Assembly (NCBI GenBank): GCA_001797815.1
Contig: MGQK01000130.1
Span: forward strand, 22,213-76,055
Length of the DNA stretch: 53,843 nucleotides
Direction: 5' to 3'
From: Deltaproteobacteria bacterium RBG_13_61_14
GTDB lineage: Bacteria > RBG-13-61-14
How positions within the stretch are numbered: the stretch's first letter is position 1; the number at the start of each line of letters is the position of its first letter. Positions 44,275-52,299 of the stretch are shown piece after piece. A program made the translations under genes and the position numbers. Below the pieces are notes generated by a model that saw nothing but the letters and a program-made list of their open reading frames with translations, was not told the origin of the DNA and made no database searches.

Positions 44275-44802
44275 TTAAGAAGAAGTGCGGATGCGGCGAG
44301 TAATGGCCTCCGCGAACTGGCGGAGGTGTTCGATGGCCTCGGGCCGGCCGCAGTTGATCGAGAGCTCCACGTAAAAAGGCCCCTGGTAGAAATCGAGGGC
44401 GGTCGCGCCAACGAGGTCCAGCCGGGCGCGCGCTTCCTGGCCGATCCCGGGCTCGGGCCGGCGCCGGCCCTCGTAACCCTCGCGAAAGAGCTTGCCCGCG
44501 TCGCCGGCTTGGTAGATGGCCACGCTGACTATCTCCCCTCGCTCGTGGACGATGGCGTAATCCTGAAAAATGCCGCGTTCGGCCGAGAACTCCACATACT
44601 TCTCCGCGGCGCCGTCAATGATCCTGGCCAGGCCCTCAAACCCCTGGCCCAGGCTGGCTTCCCCATCCCGCTCGAAGCCGGGGATCTCCCCGCTCTCCGG
44701 GAGCAGAGCTTTTAAATCAGGAGGTGGGTCCAGGCGCTGACATGCCTCACCGCCGGCCAGGAGCAGCACCGCGGCTACGACAAGGAAAAAGGTCCGTTTC
44801 AT
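44275..44802 (-). CDS. DUF6599-like exported protein
   Basis: 175 residues. An N-terminal signal (TFFLVVAAVLLLAGGEAC) ends at Cys21; the -3 to -1 positions (GEA) are not a classic lipobox, so a lipoprotein is possible but not certain. LLPESGEIPGFERDGEA and IIDGAAEKYVEFSAERG match the DUF6599 pattern (PxxIxGW ... YIDGAAExYxxYGF). Function unknown. Its ATG overlaps the stop of the upstream DUF362 gene by four bases (ATGA), strong evidence for a joint role. Confidence 0.72.
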   Translation of the reverse strand: MKRTFFLVVAAVLLLAGGEACQRLDPPPDLKALLPESGEIPGFERDGEASLGQGFEGLARIIDGAAEKYVEFSAERGIFQDYAIVHERGEIVSVAIYQAGDAGKLFREGYEGRRRPEPGIGQEARARLDLVGATALDFYQGPFYVELSINCGRPEAIEHLRQFAEAITRRIRTSS

Positions 44803-45866
44803 CCGAGCTTGACCTCCCGAATGTCCATCTTTGCCCGGTCGGCCACCCCCAGGCCGAGCCCGGCCGCGGCCTGGATGTAGCCCGATTTTGCCGCCACCGG
44901 CTCCAGGCCGTCCTCCCGGCGCTTCCGGTCCACGATTTCCAGCCCCACCATGTCCATGGCCACCGGGTCGGTGGTCGCGTGGATGGCATAGGCGGCGCCG
45001 GTGGCGGGCCCGCCCGGACCGTTGACGTGGCTGAAGAGAAGCGCATCGCCCAGGTGCAGCCGGGTCTTGTCGCGGAAGACGGAATTATTGTAGAGCTCGG
45101 CGATCTGGGGATTGCCGTTGCCGGTGTGCATGCGGGAGGCTTTGACCTTGGCCAGGAGCGGGGCATCGAGCAGAGGGATACAACCATAATAATTTTTCAG
45201 CGCGTAGGTAATGCCCGGGGTATTGTGATCCTTGAGCACGGGAATGTTGATTGAATATTTCACCATCTCCGAGGCCAGGCGCGAGACCGGAAATTCGAGA
45301 TTGACACTGGGCACTTGGGCTTTGACCTGGGAATCCCAGCCGACCTTTTCGTGGTCAGTGCCCAGGCAGCGCACGCCGGCAGTGCTGTCATTGAGCGTAT
45401 AGCCGGATTTGGCGAAGGAGCCCAGGGTGCCATTGCTGACCCGGTCCCAGATCACGATCTTGTTCTCCTTGACCCCGATCGCCTTCAGCCCGGCCACCAC
45501 CGCCGCCACCACCTCCGGGTGGGTGGGCAGCTTGGGGTTGATCACGTTCGCCTTGATCCCGACCGCGTCCTCCGGCTTAAGCCCGGGCAGCAGCAAGGCC
45601 CAGGCTTCTTCCAGGCTTTTTTCGCCGGTCAGCTCCAGCACGGCGCGATCCACCATCTCGCGCACCTGGTCGGGCTGGAGCTTGGCGGAAGCCGTCACCG
45701 CCCCAGGGTTGGAAACCGCGGCCACCCGGCCCGGCCAGAGGTTGCCCGAGCTCCGGGCCGCCTCCCCGCCCTGGGCCGGCCGGCCTTGGCCCAGCGTTGC
45801 CCAAGCCGCAACCGAAAGCCCCGAACTTTGGATAAAAGTTCTCCGACTGATCTTGTTATTTTTCAC
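44799..45866 (-). CDS. Tat-exported DUF362 protein, larger paralogue
   Basis: About 355 residues from the GTG at 45866, which has AAGGA upstream; a TTG at 45911 would extend the frame. The Tat signal reads ISRRTFIQSSGLSVAAWATL. The DUF362 core has AVGIKANVINPKLPTHPEVV, GVKENKIVIWDRVSNG and VLKDHNTPGITYALKNYYGC. It shares the fold pattern with the 43319-44242 protein but is longer. First gene of the operon. Both paralogues end in a segment with VEVDALGVT / VAMDMVGLE, probably the same strand. Confidence 0.85.
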   Translation of the reverse strand: MKNNKISRRTFIQSSGLSVAAWATLGQGRPAQGGEAARSSGNLWPGRVAAVSNPGAVTASAKLQPDQVREMVDRAVLELTGEKSLEEAWALLLPGLKPEDAVGIKANVINPKLPTHPEVVAAVVAGLKAIGVKENKIVIWDRVSNGTLGSFAKSGYTLNDSTAGVRCLGTDHEKVGWDSQVKAQVPSVNLEFPVSRLASEMVKYSINIPVLKDHNTPGITYALKNYYGCIPLLDAPLLAKVKASRMHTGNGNPQIAELYNNSVFRDKTRLHLGDALLFSHVNGPGGPATGAAYAIHATTDPVAMDMVGLEIVDRKRREDGLEPVAAKSGYIQAAAGLGLGVADRAKMDIREVKLG

Positions 45867-46022
45867 CAGGGATTCCTTGTGAAGAGGGATCTCTTTTGAG
45901 TGTAAAGGCAATCCGGCTCTGTGTCAAATACTTCCGATTGCCGGTCAAGCCCTCATCCTCCCCTGCCCCAAATTTCGATCTGCCACCTTCCGGTGATAAG
46001 CGGGGGATCATGCCTCGCGCCA

Positions 46023-46087
46023 GGCCGGGGCATTCCGGGCAGCCTGGGATGCCCCGCTTGACCGGGATCAGGGTCAAATCCCCGGCC
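46023..46087. other. GC-rich segment with alternative pairings
   Basis: CGGGGCAT (46026-46033) pairs with ATGCCCCG (46049-46056), while the overlapping GGCCGGGG (46023-46030) also pairs with CCCCGGCC (46080-46087). It lies between the divergent DUF362 and receiver-PilZ genes, outside the predicted plus transcript. Function unknown; the rest of the gap 45867-46205 is T-rich leader. Confidence 0.3.
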
Positions 46088-46160
46088 CAGGAAGCCCTCC
46101 AAAAGAAGGATTTTTCTAAAAATGAGATCAAAAATAGTTTTCATTTTTTTATTTTTTTGT

Positions 46161-46189
46161 TTGCATCCCTTGGTGAATTGTGCTAAGTT
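46161..46189 (+). promoter_or_regulatory. candidate promoter of the receiver-PilZ gene
   Basis: TTGCAT (46161-46166), 17-bp spacer, TAAGTT (46184-46189), 16 bp before the ATG at 46206 and preceded by a T-rich stretch. Confidence 0.45.
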
Positions 46190-46205
46190 AGGCTCAAAGT
46201 GGTTC

Positions 46206-46952
46206 ATGGCGACGAGGGGCAAAAAACGTATCCTGGTGGCGGACGACACTCCCCCGATGCGCATCATGCTCGAGGATGTCCTTCACGAAGCCGGCTACGA
46301 GGTCGGCACTGCCAGCGACGGTGAAGAGGCCTGGAACCGGATTATGGCTGAGCCGGGAGGCTGGGATCTGATCATCCTGGATCTGTTGATGCCCAAGATG
46401 ACCGGCTTTGAAATCCTGAGCCGCTTGAAAAAGGAAGCTCCGGCCCCGGCCGCGCCGGTCCTGGTCATCACCGGGATTTTCAAAAGTGAAAAAGAAATTG
46501 AGCGGCTGCGCGAGCTGGGTGCCATCGGCTACTTGACCAAGACGGCACTGGTGGATGAAATCCTGTTCCGGGTGAACCGCGTCTTCTATCGCGGCAGCCA
46601 GGACGCCCGGCACTACCCGCGAATCCTCCTGGCCTTGCCGGTGGATTACGCGGCGGCCGAGGGTTGGATGTCTAATTATACTTCGACCTTGTCGGCCGGC
46701 GGCTGCTTTATTCGGACGGTGGATCCCTTGCCGATTAACCGGCGCACCGAATTGAAATTCCGCCTGCCCGAGACGGATGAGGAAATCCGGACCACGGCCA
46801 AGGTGGTTTGGGTGAATGAATACGACCTGCACCGTAAAAAGATCGCGCTCCCCGGGATGGGGCTGGCGTTCGAATTGATTGACCCGGAAATCCAGCGCCG
46901 GCTGGATATCTTTATCAAGGATCGGCTGAAGAAAGAGCCGATGTGGTTTTAA
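46206..46952 (+). CDS. response regulator with C-terminal PilZ-like domain
   Basis: 248 residues. REC domain 1-125 with DD at 13-14, phospho-acceptor Asp59 in [13 protein letters not shown] and TKTALVDEI near the lysine site. The second half is PilZ-like: RHYPRILL supplies RxxxR, and [17 protein letters not shown] fits the TIGR02266 version common in myxobacteria, with Thr in place of the Asp/Asn of DxSxxG, so c-di-GMP binding is not assured. It probably relays a kinase signal to motility or surface functions. The upstream ATG at 46122 would overlap the promoter. Confidence 0.85.
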   Translation: MATRGKKRILVADDTPPMRIMLEDVLHEAGYEVGTASDGEEAWNRIMAEPGGWDLIILDLLMPKMTGFEILSRLKKEAPAPAAPVLVITGIFKSEKEIERLRELGAIGYLTKTALVDEILFRVNRVFYRGSQDARHYPRILLALPVDYAAAEGWMSNYTSTLSAGGCFIRTVDPLPINRRTELKFRLPETDEEIRTTAKVVWVNEYDLHRKKIALPGMGLAFELIDPEIQRRLDIFIKDRLKKEPMWF

Positions 46953-46968
46953 TTTTGGAGTAAGCGCC

Positions 46969-47160
46969 ATGTCCAGAGTTTGCTCAGTCTGCGGGAAAAA
47001 AGCCCAGGTCGGTTATCAAGTCAGCCACGCCCATAACCGCACCAAGAAGCGCTGGCGGGTTAACATCCAGACCGTCCACGCCCAAACCCCCCAGGGCACC
47101 CGGCAAGTCGTGGTCTGCACCCGGTGCCTCCGGTCCGGCAAAATCCATAAAGCCGCTTAG
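46969..47160 (+). CDS. rpmB: 50S ribosomal protein L28
   Basis: 63 residues. [34 protein letters not shown] and [16 protein letters not shown] are the L28 landmarks. The CxxC pairs make this the zinc-binding form, as in deltaproteobacteria and their relatives. It follows the receiver-PilZ gene by 16 bp with GGAG upstream. The hairpin CTCGGCC-CTGA-GGCCGAG (about 47197-47221) follows it but lacks a T-run, so it is at best a weak terminator. Confidence 0.95.
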   Translation: MSRVCSVCGKKAQVGYQVSHAHNRTKKRWRVNIQTVHAQTPQGTRQVVVCTRCLRSGKIHKAA

Positions 47161-47244
47161 CCGGAATCCTCCTCTCCCCTGATCCCGAGATCCTCCGTCG
47201 CCTCTCGGCCCTGAGGCCGAGTTCCTGCTTCGTTTCGGCCAGGC

Positions 47245-47273
47245 TTGGCGATCCCGGGCAAATTGACTATAAT
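47245..47273 (+). promoter_or_regulatory. sigma-70 promoter of the RpoH-like gene
   Basis: TTGGCG (47245-47250), 17-bp spacer, perfect TATAAT (47268-47273). Confidence 0.65.
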
Positions 47274-47326
47274 CAACTGGGGGAACCGATCCGGAGCCTG
47301 GGTTGAAGCCGCCCCTGCCTACGACC

Positions 47327-48322
47327 ATGGTTGAGGATAAGGAAAATTTCAAGGCCAAAGCAGAGGATGTCTTCCTCGAGAGCCCGGAAGCGTCGGAGCT
47401 GGAGGACGAGGACCGCCAGACCCTGGCGCCGCTCAGCCCCATGGGCGGCCTGGAGCGGTTAACCCCGCTCCAGAGCTACCTGGCTGAGGTTCGCCGCTAC
47501 CCTTTGCTCTCCCCGGACGAGGAGCACGAGTTCGCCCTCCGCTACCATGACCAGGCCGATCGCCAGGCCGCGGAACGGCTGGTCACCGCCAACCTCCGCC
47601 TGGTGGTCAAGATCGCGCTGGAATACCACCGCAGTTGGATGGACCTCTTGGACCTGGTCCAGGAGGGCAACGTCGGCCTGATGCAGGCGGTCAAGCGCTA
47701 CGACCCCTACCGCGGCATCCGGCTCACCACCTACGCCGCTTTCTGGATCCGGGCCTATATCCTCAAGTTCCTGATGGACAACTGGCGCCTGGTCAAGATC
47801 GGCACCACCCAGGCCCAGCGCAAGCTCTTCTTCAACCTGAAAAAGGAAAAGGAGCGGCTGGAGTCCTCGGGTTTTGTCCCAGGACCCAAGCTCCTGGCCC
47901 AGGCGCTGGACGTGAAGGAGTCCGAGATCCAGGAGATGGACCAGCGCTTGTCCGGCCGGGAGGAGTCTTTGGCTGCGCCGGTGACCGAGGACGGCAAGCA
48001 GAGCCGGCAGGACGTGCTGCGGGACGAGCGGCCGGCCGTGGACGAGGTGCTGGCCGAGGAGCAGTTCCGGGAGCTGATCCAGGCAAAGCTCCAGGCCTTC
48101 CGCCAGACCCTGGAAGACCCCAAGAACAAAAAAGAAGCCTACCTCTTTGACAAGCGCCTGCTCGTGGAAAAGCCCCTCACCTTGCAGCAGGTGGGCAAGC
48201 GCTTCAACATCTCCCGCGAACGCGCCCGCCAGATCGAGGCGAGGCTGATCAAAAAGATCAAAGCCTTCCTCCAAGCCGAGATCCCGGACTTCAAGGACAG
48301 CGATTTTGTTCTAAAGAAATAA
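47327..48322 (+). CDS. RpoH-like (sigma-32 group) RNA polymerase sigma factor
   Basis: About 331 residues. Region 2 reads [40 protein letters not shown] and [20 protein letters not shown]; the RpoH box [12 protein letters not shown] follows, and region 4 ends in [20 protein letters not shown]. The RpoH box points to the heat-shock group rather than RpoD. An acidic N-terminal extension is present. The ATG at 47327 lacks a ribosome site; the TTG at 47303 has GGAG upstream and may be the true start. Confidence 0.9.
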   Translation: MVEDKENFKAKAEDVFLESPEASELEDEDRQTLAPLSPMGGLERLTPLQSYLAEVRRYPLLSPDEEHEFALRYHDQADRQAAERLVTANLRLVVKIALEYHRSWMDLLDLVQEGNVGLMQAVKRYDPYRGIRLTTYAAFWIRAYILKFLMDNWRLVKIGTTQAQRKLFFNLKKEKERLESSGFVPGPKLLAQALDVKESEIQEMDQRLSGREESLAAPVTEDGKQSRQDVLRDERPAVDEVLAEEQFRELIQAKLQAFRQTLEDPKNKKEAYLFDKRLLVEKPLTLQQVGKRFNISRERARQIEARLIKKIKAFLQAEIPDFKDSDFVLKK

Positions 48323-48357
48323 TCCCTGAGCACCCTACCCGTGTGCTGAAATCGGCC

Positions 48358-50352
48358 ATGAACTACAAACTCGTCAGCTCGTTCCAGCCCCGCGGCGACC
48401 AGCCCCAGGCCATCGCCGAGCTGGTGGAGCACCTGCAGGCCGGCTCCCGCGACCAGGTGCTGCTCGGCGTGACCGGCTCGGGCAAGACCTTCACCATGGC
48501 CCAGGTCATCGCCCGGCTCAACCGGCCGGCCCTCATCCTTTCCCACAACAAGACCCTGGCCGCCCAGCTCTACACCGAGTTCCGCGAGCTTTTCCCCGAA
48601 AGCGCCGTCGAATACTTTGTCTCCTACTACGACTACTACCAGCCCGAGGCCTACCTCCCCTCCACCGACACCTACATCGAGAAAGACGCCTCGATCAACG
48701 AAGAAATTGACAAGATGCGCCACCGCGCCACCTATTCCCTGCTCGAACGCCGCGACGTGATCATCGTCGCCTCGGTCTCTTGCATCTACGGCCTGGGCTC
48801 GCCCGAGGCCTATTCCGGCATGCTGGTCCAGGCCGAGAAAGGCGCCGAGGCCGACCGCGACCAGATGCTCCGCAAGCTGGTCGAGATCCAATACGAACGC
48901 AACGACCTCGATTTCCACCGCGGCACCTTCCGCGTCCGGGGAGACGTGGTCGAGATCTTTCCCGCCTACGAGGAAGACCGGGCGATCCGGATTGAATTCT
49001 TCGGCGACCTGATCGAGAAGATCAGCGAGATTGACCCGCTCCGCGGCCTCGTGCTCAACGAGCGCGACCAGGCGGCCATCTACCCCGGCAGCCACTATGT
49101 CACGCCCCGCGAAACTATAGAGCAGGCGCTGGTCTCGATCGAGCGGGAGCTTGAGGAACGGCTCGAATTCCTGCGCCGGGAGAACAAGCTGGTCGAGGCC
49201 CAGCGCCTGGAGCAGCGCACCCGCTTTGACCTGGAGATGCTCCGGGAGATGGGCCACTGCTCCGGGATCGAGAACTACTCCCGCCACCTCACCGGCCGCG
49301 CCCCGGGCCAGCCCCCGCCCACCCTGCTCGACTACTTCCCCCAAGACTTCCTCTTATTCATAGATGAATCGCACCAGACCGTCCCCCAGCTCGGCGGCAT
49401 GTTCCGGGGCGACCGCTCGCGCAAGCAGACCCTGGTCGAATACGGCTTCCGCCTGCCCTCGGCCCTGGACAACCGGCCGCTCACCTTCGAGGAGTTCCAG
49501 GAGCGGGTCGGCCAGTTGGTCTATGTCTCGGCCACGCCCGGCGATTACGAACTGAATAAGAGCCGGGGCCGGGTAGTGGAGCAGATCATCCGGCCGACCG
49601 GGTTGATGGACCCGGAGCTGGAGGTGCGGCCGGCCGGGACCCAGGTGGACGACCTCCTGGAGCGGCTGCGCGAGGTGATCGCGCGCAAGGAGAAGGTGCT
49701 CGTCACCACCCTGACCAAGCGCATGGCCGAAGACCTCACCCGCTACTACCAGGAGCTCGGACTGCGCGTCCGCTACCTCCACTCCGACATCGCCACCCTG
49801 GAGCGCTTCGAGATCATCCGCGACCTCAGGCAGGACAAGTTTGACGTGCTGATCGGGATCAACCTCTTGCGCGAGGGCTTGGACATTCCCGAGGTCAGCC
49901 TGGTCGCGATCCTGGACGCGGACAAGGAAGGGTTTTTGCGGGGAGAGAAGGCCCTGATCCAGACCGTGGGCCGCGCCTCCCGCAACGTCCGGGGCAAGGT
50001 CATCCTCTACGCAGACACGGTCACTGCGTCCATGAGGTTCTGCATAGACGAGACCAACCGCCGGCGCCGGATGCAGGAGGAGTTCAACCGCGAGCACGGG
50101 ATCACGCCCGAGACTATTCAGAAGGCGATCAGGGAAATCCGGACCTCGGTGGACGAGGCCGACTATTTCACCGTGCCCGCTCTGGAGGAAGAGAACCCCC
50201 TGGCCCTGGTGCCGCCGGACGAGCTGAACCACCTGATCGCCAAGCTGAAAAAACAGATGCGGGCCGCGGCCCAGAACCAGGAATTCGAGAAGGCCGCCCA
50301 ACTGCGCGACCGCATCTATGAGCTCCAGGAAATGGACCTGATCCTTCGGTAG
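48358..50352 (+). CDS. uvrB: excinuclease ABC subunit B
   Basis: 664 residues, full length. Walker [14 protein letters not shown], beta-hairpin [23 protein letters not shown], helicase motif [18 protein letters not shown] and [13 protein letters not shown], and a C-terminal UVR domain ([20 protein letters not shown]). It is the damage-loading helicase-like subunit of nucleotide excision repair and works with UvrA and UvrC, not seen here. Start at ATG 48358, since a GTG at 48343 adds five odd residues. It is 35 bp after the sigma gene and could share its transcript. Confidence 0.97.
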   Translation: MNYKLVSSFQPRGDQPQAIAELVEHLQAGSRDQVLLGVTGSGKTFTMAQVIARLNRPALILSHNKTLAAQLYTEFRELFPESAVEYFVSYYDYYQPEAYLPSTDTYIEKDASINEEIDKMRHRATYSLLERRDVIIVASVSCIYGLGSPEAYSGMLVQAEKGAEADRDQMLRKLVEIQYERNDLDFHRGTFRVRGDVVEIFPAYEEDRAIRIEFFGDLIEKISEIDPLRGLVLNERDQAAIYPGSHYVTPRETIEQALVSIERELEERLEFLRRENKLVEAQRLEQRTRFDLEMLREMGHCSGIENYSRHLTGRAPGQPPPTLLDYFPQDFLLFIDESHQTVPQLGGMFRGDRSRKQTLVEYGFRLPSALDNRPLTFEEFQERVGQLVYVSATPGDYELNKSRGRVVEQIIRPTGLMDPELEVRPAGTQVDDLLERLREVIARKEKVLVTTLTKRMAEDLTRYYQELGLRVRYLHSDIATLERFEIIRDLRQDKFDVLIGINLLREGLDIPEVSLVAILDADKEGFLRGEKALIQTVGRASRNVRGKVILYADTVTASMRFCIDETNRRRRMQEEFNREHGITPETIQKAIREIRTSVDEADYFTVPALEEENPLALVPPDELNHLIAKLKKQMRAAAQNQEFEKAAQLRDRIYELQEMDLILR

Positions 50353-50394
50353 CAAACCGCCTTCCTGCCCCCTCCATTTTTTCAAAAAATCGGG

Positions 50395-50453
50395 GTAGGG
50401 GCGCGATTTATCGCGCCCTGGATGGGATTGGGCGCAATGAATTGCGCCCCTAC
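50395..50453. repeat. REP doublet of the GTAGGGGC family
   Basis: Palindromes 50395-50422 (core GCGCGATTTATCGCGC) and 50426-50453 (core GCGCAATGAATTGCGC, ending CCCCTAC). Same arrangement as 1349-1412. Confidence 0.85.
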
Positions 50454-50499
50454 GAAGTCCGAAAATGCGCGGTGTAGTGGGCAAGCCAACCGCCCTGCC

Positions 50500-50537
50500 T
50501 TGACAAAAGCTGGCATATTGTTATACTATCAGATAGT
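50500..50537 (+). promoter_or_regulatory. toxin-antitoxin promoter and operator palindrome
   Basis: Perfect TTGACA (50500-50505), 16-bp spacer and TATACT (50522-50527). ACTATC-A-GATAGT (50525-50537) is a perfect palindrome overlapping the -10 box, a likely AbrB-family antitoxin site for autorepression. Confidence 0.65.
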
Positions 50538-50572
50538 CAGACATTCGGAAATTCTGGCAGAGGGAGCGGACC

Positions 50573-50872
50573 ATGAAAAATGTCGAAACCAGCACGGTGG
50601 GCAAGCGGGGCGCGATAGTGATCCCGGCCAAGCTGCGGCGCCGCTTCGGAATTGAGGAAGGCGACCTGGTCATCGTCGAGGAGCGGGAAGAGGGCGTGCT
50701 GATCCGGCGGGCCATCGCCCTGCCTCTGGAATCCTACTCGCCGGAACGTAAGGCCGAATTCCTTCTCAGCAACACGGTGGACGCCAAGGACTATGCCCGG
50801 GCCAGAGCCGAGGTCAACAAGCTCGGGCTGGACCCGGATGCCATTCCCCACCGCCGGCCATCCAGGAAATAA
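50573..50872 (+). CDS. AbrB/MazE-type antitoxin
   Basis: 99 residues. The swapped-hairpin DNA-binding domain reads STVGKRGAIVIPAKLRRRFG then IEEGDLVIVEEREEGVLIRR, typical of the SpoVT-AbrB family. The C-terminal half is helical and probably binds the toxin. The next gene, a PIN-domain protein, starts 2 bp after its stop. The promoter carries a palindrome consistent with autorepression. GAGGGAGCGGACC precedes the ATG. Confidence 0.9.
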   Translation: MKNVETSTVGKRGAIVIPAKLRRRFGIEEGDLVIVEEREEGVLIRRAIALPLESYSPERKAEFLLSNTVDAKDYARARAEVNKLGLDPDAIPHRRPSRK

Positions 50873-50874
50873 AG

Positions 50875-51297
50875 GTGGACCGGCTCTTCCTTGATGCCAA
50901 CGTCCTCTTCTCCGCCGCCTATCGTCCGGAGGCCGGCGTCTTCAGGTTGTGGAAGCTGAGGGGAGTAAAACTGATCACATCCGCTTATGCCCTGGAAGAG
51001 GCCCGGATCAACCTGGAAACCGAGGACCAGTGCGCCCGGCTCGAAGGACTTGCTCAAGCTCTGATAATCCTGACCGGCCATCCCGACCAACCGCTTCCGT
51101 CGGGAATCAAACTCCCCGAGAAAGACCGCCCCATCCTCCAAGCCGCCATCTCCGCTCAGGCCACCCATCTCCTGACCGGCGATCTCACGCACTTCGGAAG
51201 ATACTACGGCCAAACTTTCAGCGGGGTTCTTATCCTTTCGCCTGGGGATTATTTGCGCGAGAGGTTGAAAGGAAGTTCTACGCGAGAAAGCGTTTGA
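50875..51297 (+). CDS. PIN-domain toxin (VapC-like)
   Basis: 140 residues. The PIN metal-binding acids appear in LFLDANVLFSAAY, in EEARINLE and in LTGDLTHFGRYYG, the last reading like the GDxxHF block of PIN RNases. Such toxins cleave tRNA or rRNA until silenced by the antitoxin. The GTG start is 2 bp after the antitoxin stop, so the pair is coupled. It converges with ilvE. The substrate RNA cannot be read. Confidence 0.87.
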   Translation: MDRLFLDANVLFSAAYRPEAGVFRLWKLRGVKLITSAYALEEARINLETEDQCARLEGLAQALIILTGHPDQPLPSGIKLPEKDRPILQAAISAQATHLLTGDLTHFGRYYGQTFSGVLILSPGDYLRERLKGSSTRESV

Positions 51298-51325
51298 GTC
51301 CCGGAAGAGCCGCCTACTCCTAAAT

Positions 51326-52240
51326 TTATAAATAGGTCAACCACTGCTTGTATTTTTTGTTCTTGCCCTTGACCACGTCGAAGAAGGCGGCCTGGAGCGC
51401 AAGCGTCGCCGGCCCGGCCTTGCCCGCGCCGATCTGCCGGTTGTCCACTTCGCGCACCGGGGTGACTTCGGCCGCGGTGCCGGTGAGGAACACCTCGTCT
51501 GCGGTATAGACCTCGTCGCGGGGGAAGGTAGTCTCAAGCACGGTGTAACCCTGGTCGCGGGCGAGCTGGATCACGCTTTTGCGGGTGATGCCGTTGAGGA
51601 TGGAGGAGCTTTCCGGGGTGGTGCGGATGGTCTGGTTGTTGACCAGGAAGATGTTCTCGCCCGAGCACTCGGCCACGTAGCCGCTGAGGTCCAGCATCAG
51701 GGCCTCGTCGTAACCGGCCTTGAGCGCCTCCCGCTTGGCCAGGATGGAGTTCACGTAGTTCCCGACGGCCTTGGCCTTGGTCGGGAACACCTGCACCGGC
51801 AGCCGCGCGTAGGAAGAGGTCTTCAGCCGGATGCCCTTCTTCAGGCCCTCCTCCCCCAGATATGCGCCCCAGGCCCAGGCGATGATGGCGGTGCGGATGG
51901 GATTGGTCATGGTCCCCAGTCCCATCTCGCCCTCCCCGATGAACACGATGTGGCGCAGATACCCCTCCTCCATCTTGTTCACCCGCAGGATCTCGCAGCT
52001 CGCCGCTTCCAGGTCTTCCTGGGCGTAGGGGATCTCCAGGGTCAGGATCTGGGCCGAGTTGTAAAGCCGCTGCAGGTGCTCGTCCAGCCGGAAGATAGCC
52101 GAGCCGTCCACGCACTTGTAACAGCGGGTGCCCTCGAACACGCCGAAGCCGTAATGCAAGGTATGGGTCAGGATGTGGACCTGGGCCTGGTCCCAGTCCA
52201 CGAACTTGCCGTCCAGCCAGATCTTGTCCTGCTTTTTCAT
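51326..52240 (-). CDS. ilvE: branched-chain amino acid aminotransferase
   Basis: 304 residues, standard. IWLDGKFVDWDQAQVHILTH at the start, the HYGFGVFEGTRCYK strand, the PLP-lysine segment KAKAVGNYVNSILAKREALK, and the C-terminal DEVFLTGTAAEVTPV with LNGITRKSV. It moves the amino group between glutamate and the keto acids of leucine, isoleucine and valine, with PLP, in the cytoplasm. GAGGAGG precedes the ATG. The gap to glnE holds a perfect 28-nt REP palindrome. Confidence 0.95.
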   Translation of the reverse strand: MKKQDKIWLDGKFVDWDQAQVHILTHTLHYGFGVFEGTRCYKCVDGSAIFRLDEHLQRLYNSAQILTLEIPYAQEDLEAASCEILRVNKMEEGYLRHIVFIGEGEMGLGTMTNPIRTAIIAWAWGAYLGEEGLKKGIRLKTSSYARLPVQVFPTKAKAVGNYVNSILAKREALKAGYDEALMLDLSGYVAECSGENIFLVNNQTIRTTPESSSILNGITRKSVIQLARDQGYTVLETTFPRDEVYTADEVFLTGTAAEVTPVREVDNRQIGAGKAGPATLALQAAFFDVVKGKNKKYKQWLTYL

Positions 52241-52271
52241 CCGATCCCGTCCTCCTCATACCCGCGGGCTC

Positions 52272-52299
52272 GTAGGGGCATGGCATGCCATGCCCCTAC
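52272..52299. repeat. perfect 28-nt REP palindrome, GTAGGGGC family
   Basis: GTAGGGGCATGG ... CCATGCCCCTAC with CATG centre, overlapping the stop codon of the glnE-like gene and about 30 bp upstream of the ilvE start. Confidence 0.9.

Noticed and set aside
46060-46090. tRNA T-arm-like GGGTCAAATCCCC
   Set aside because: No acceptor stem, D-arm or anticodon arm can be built around it.
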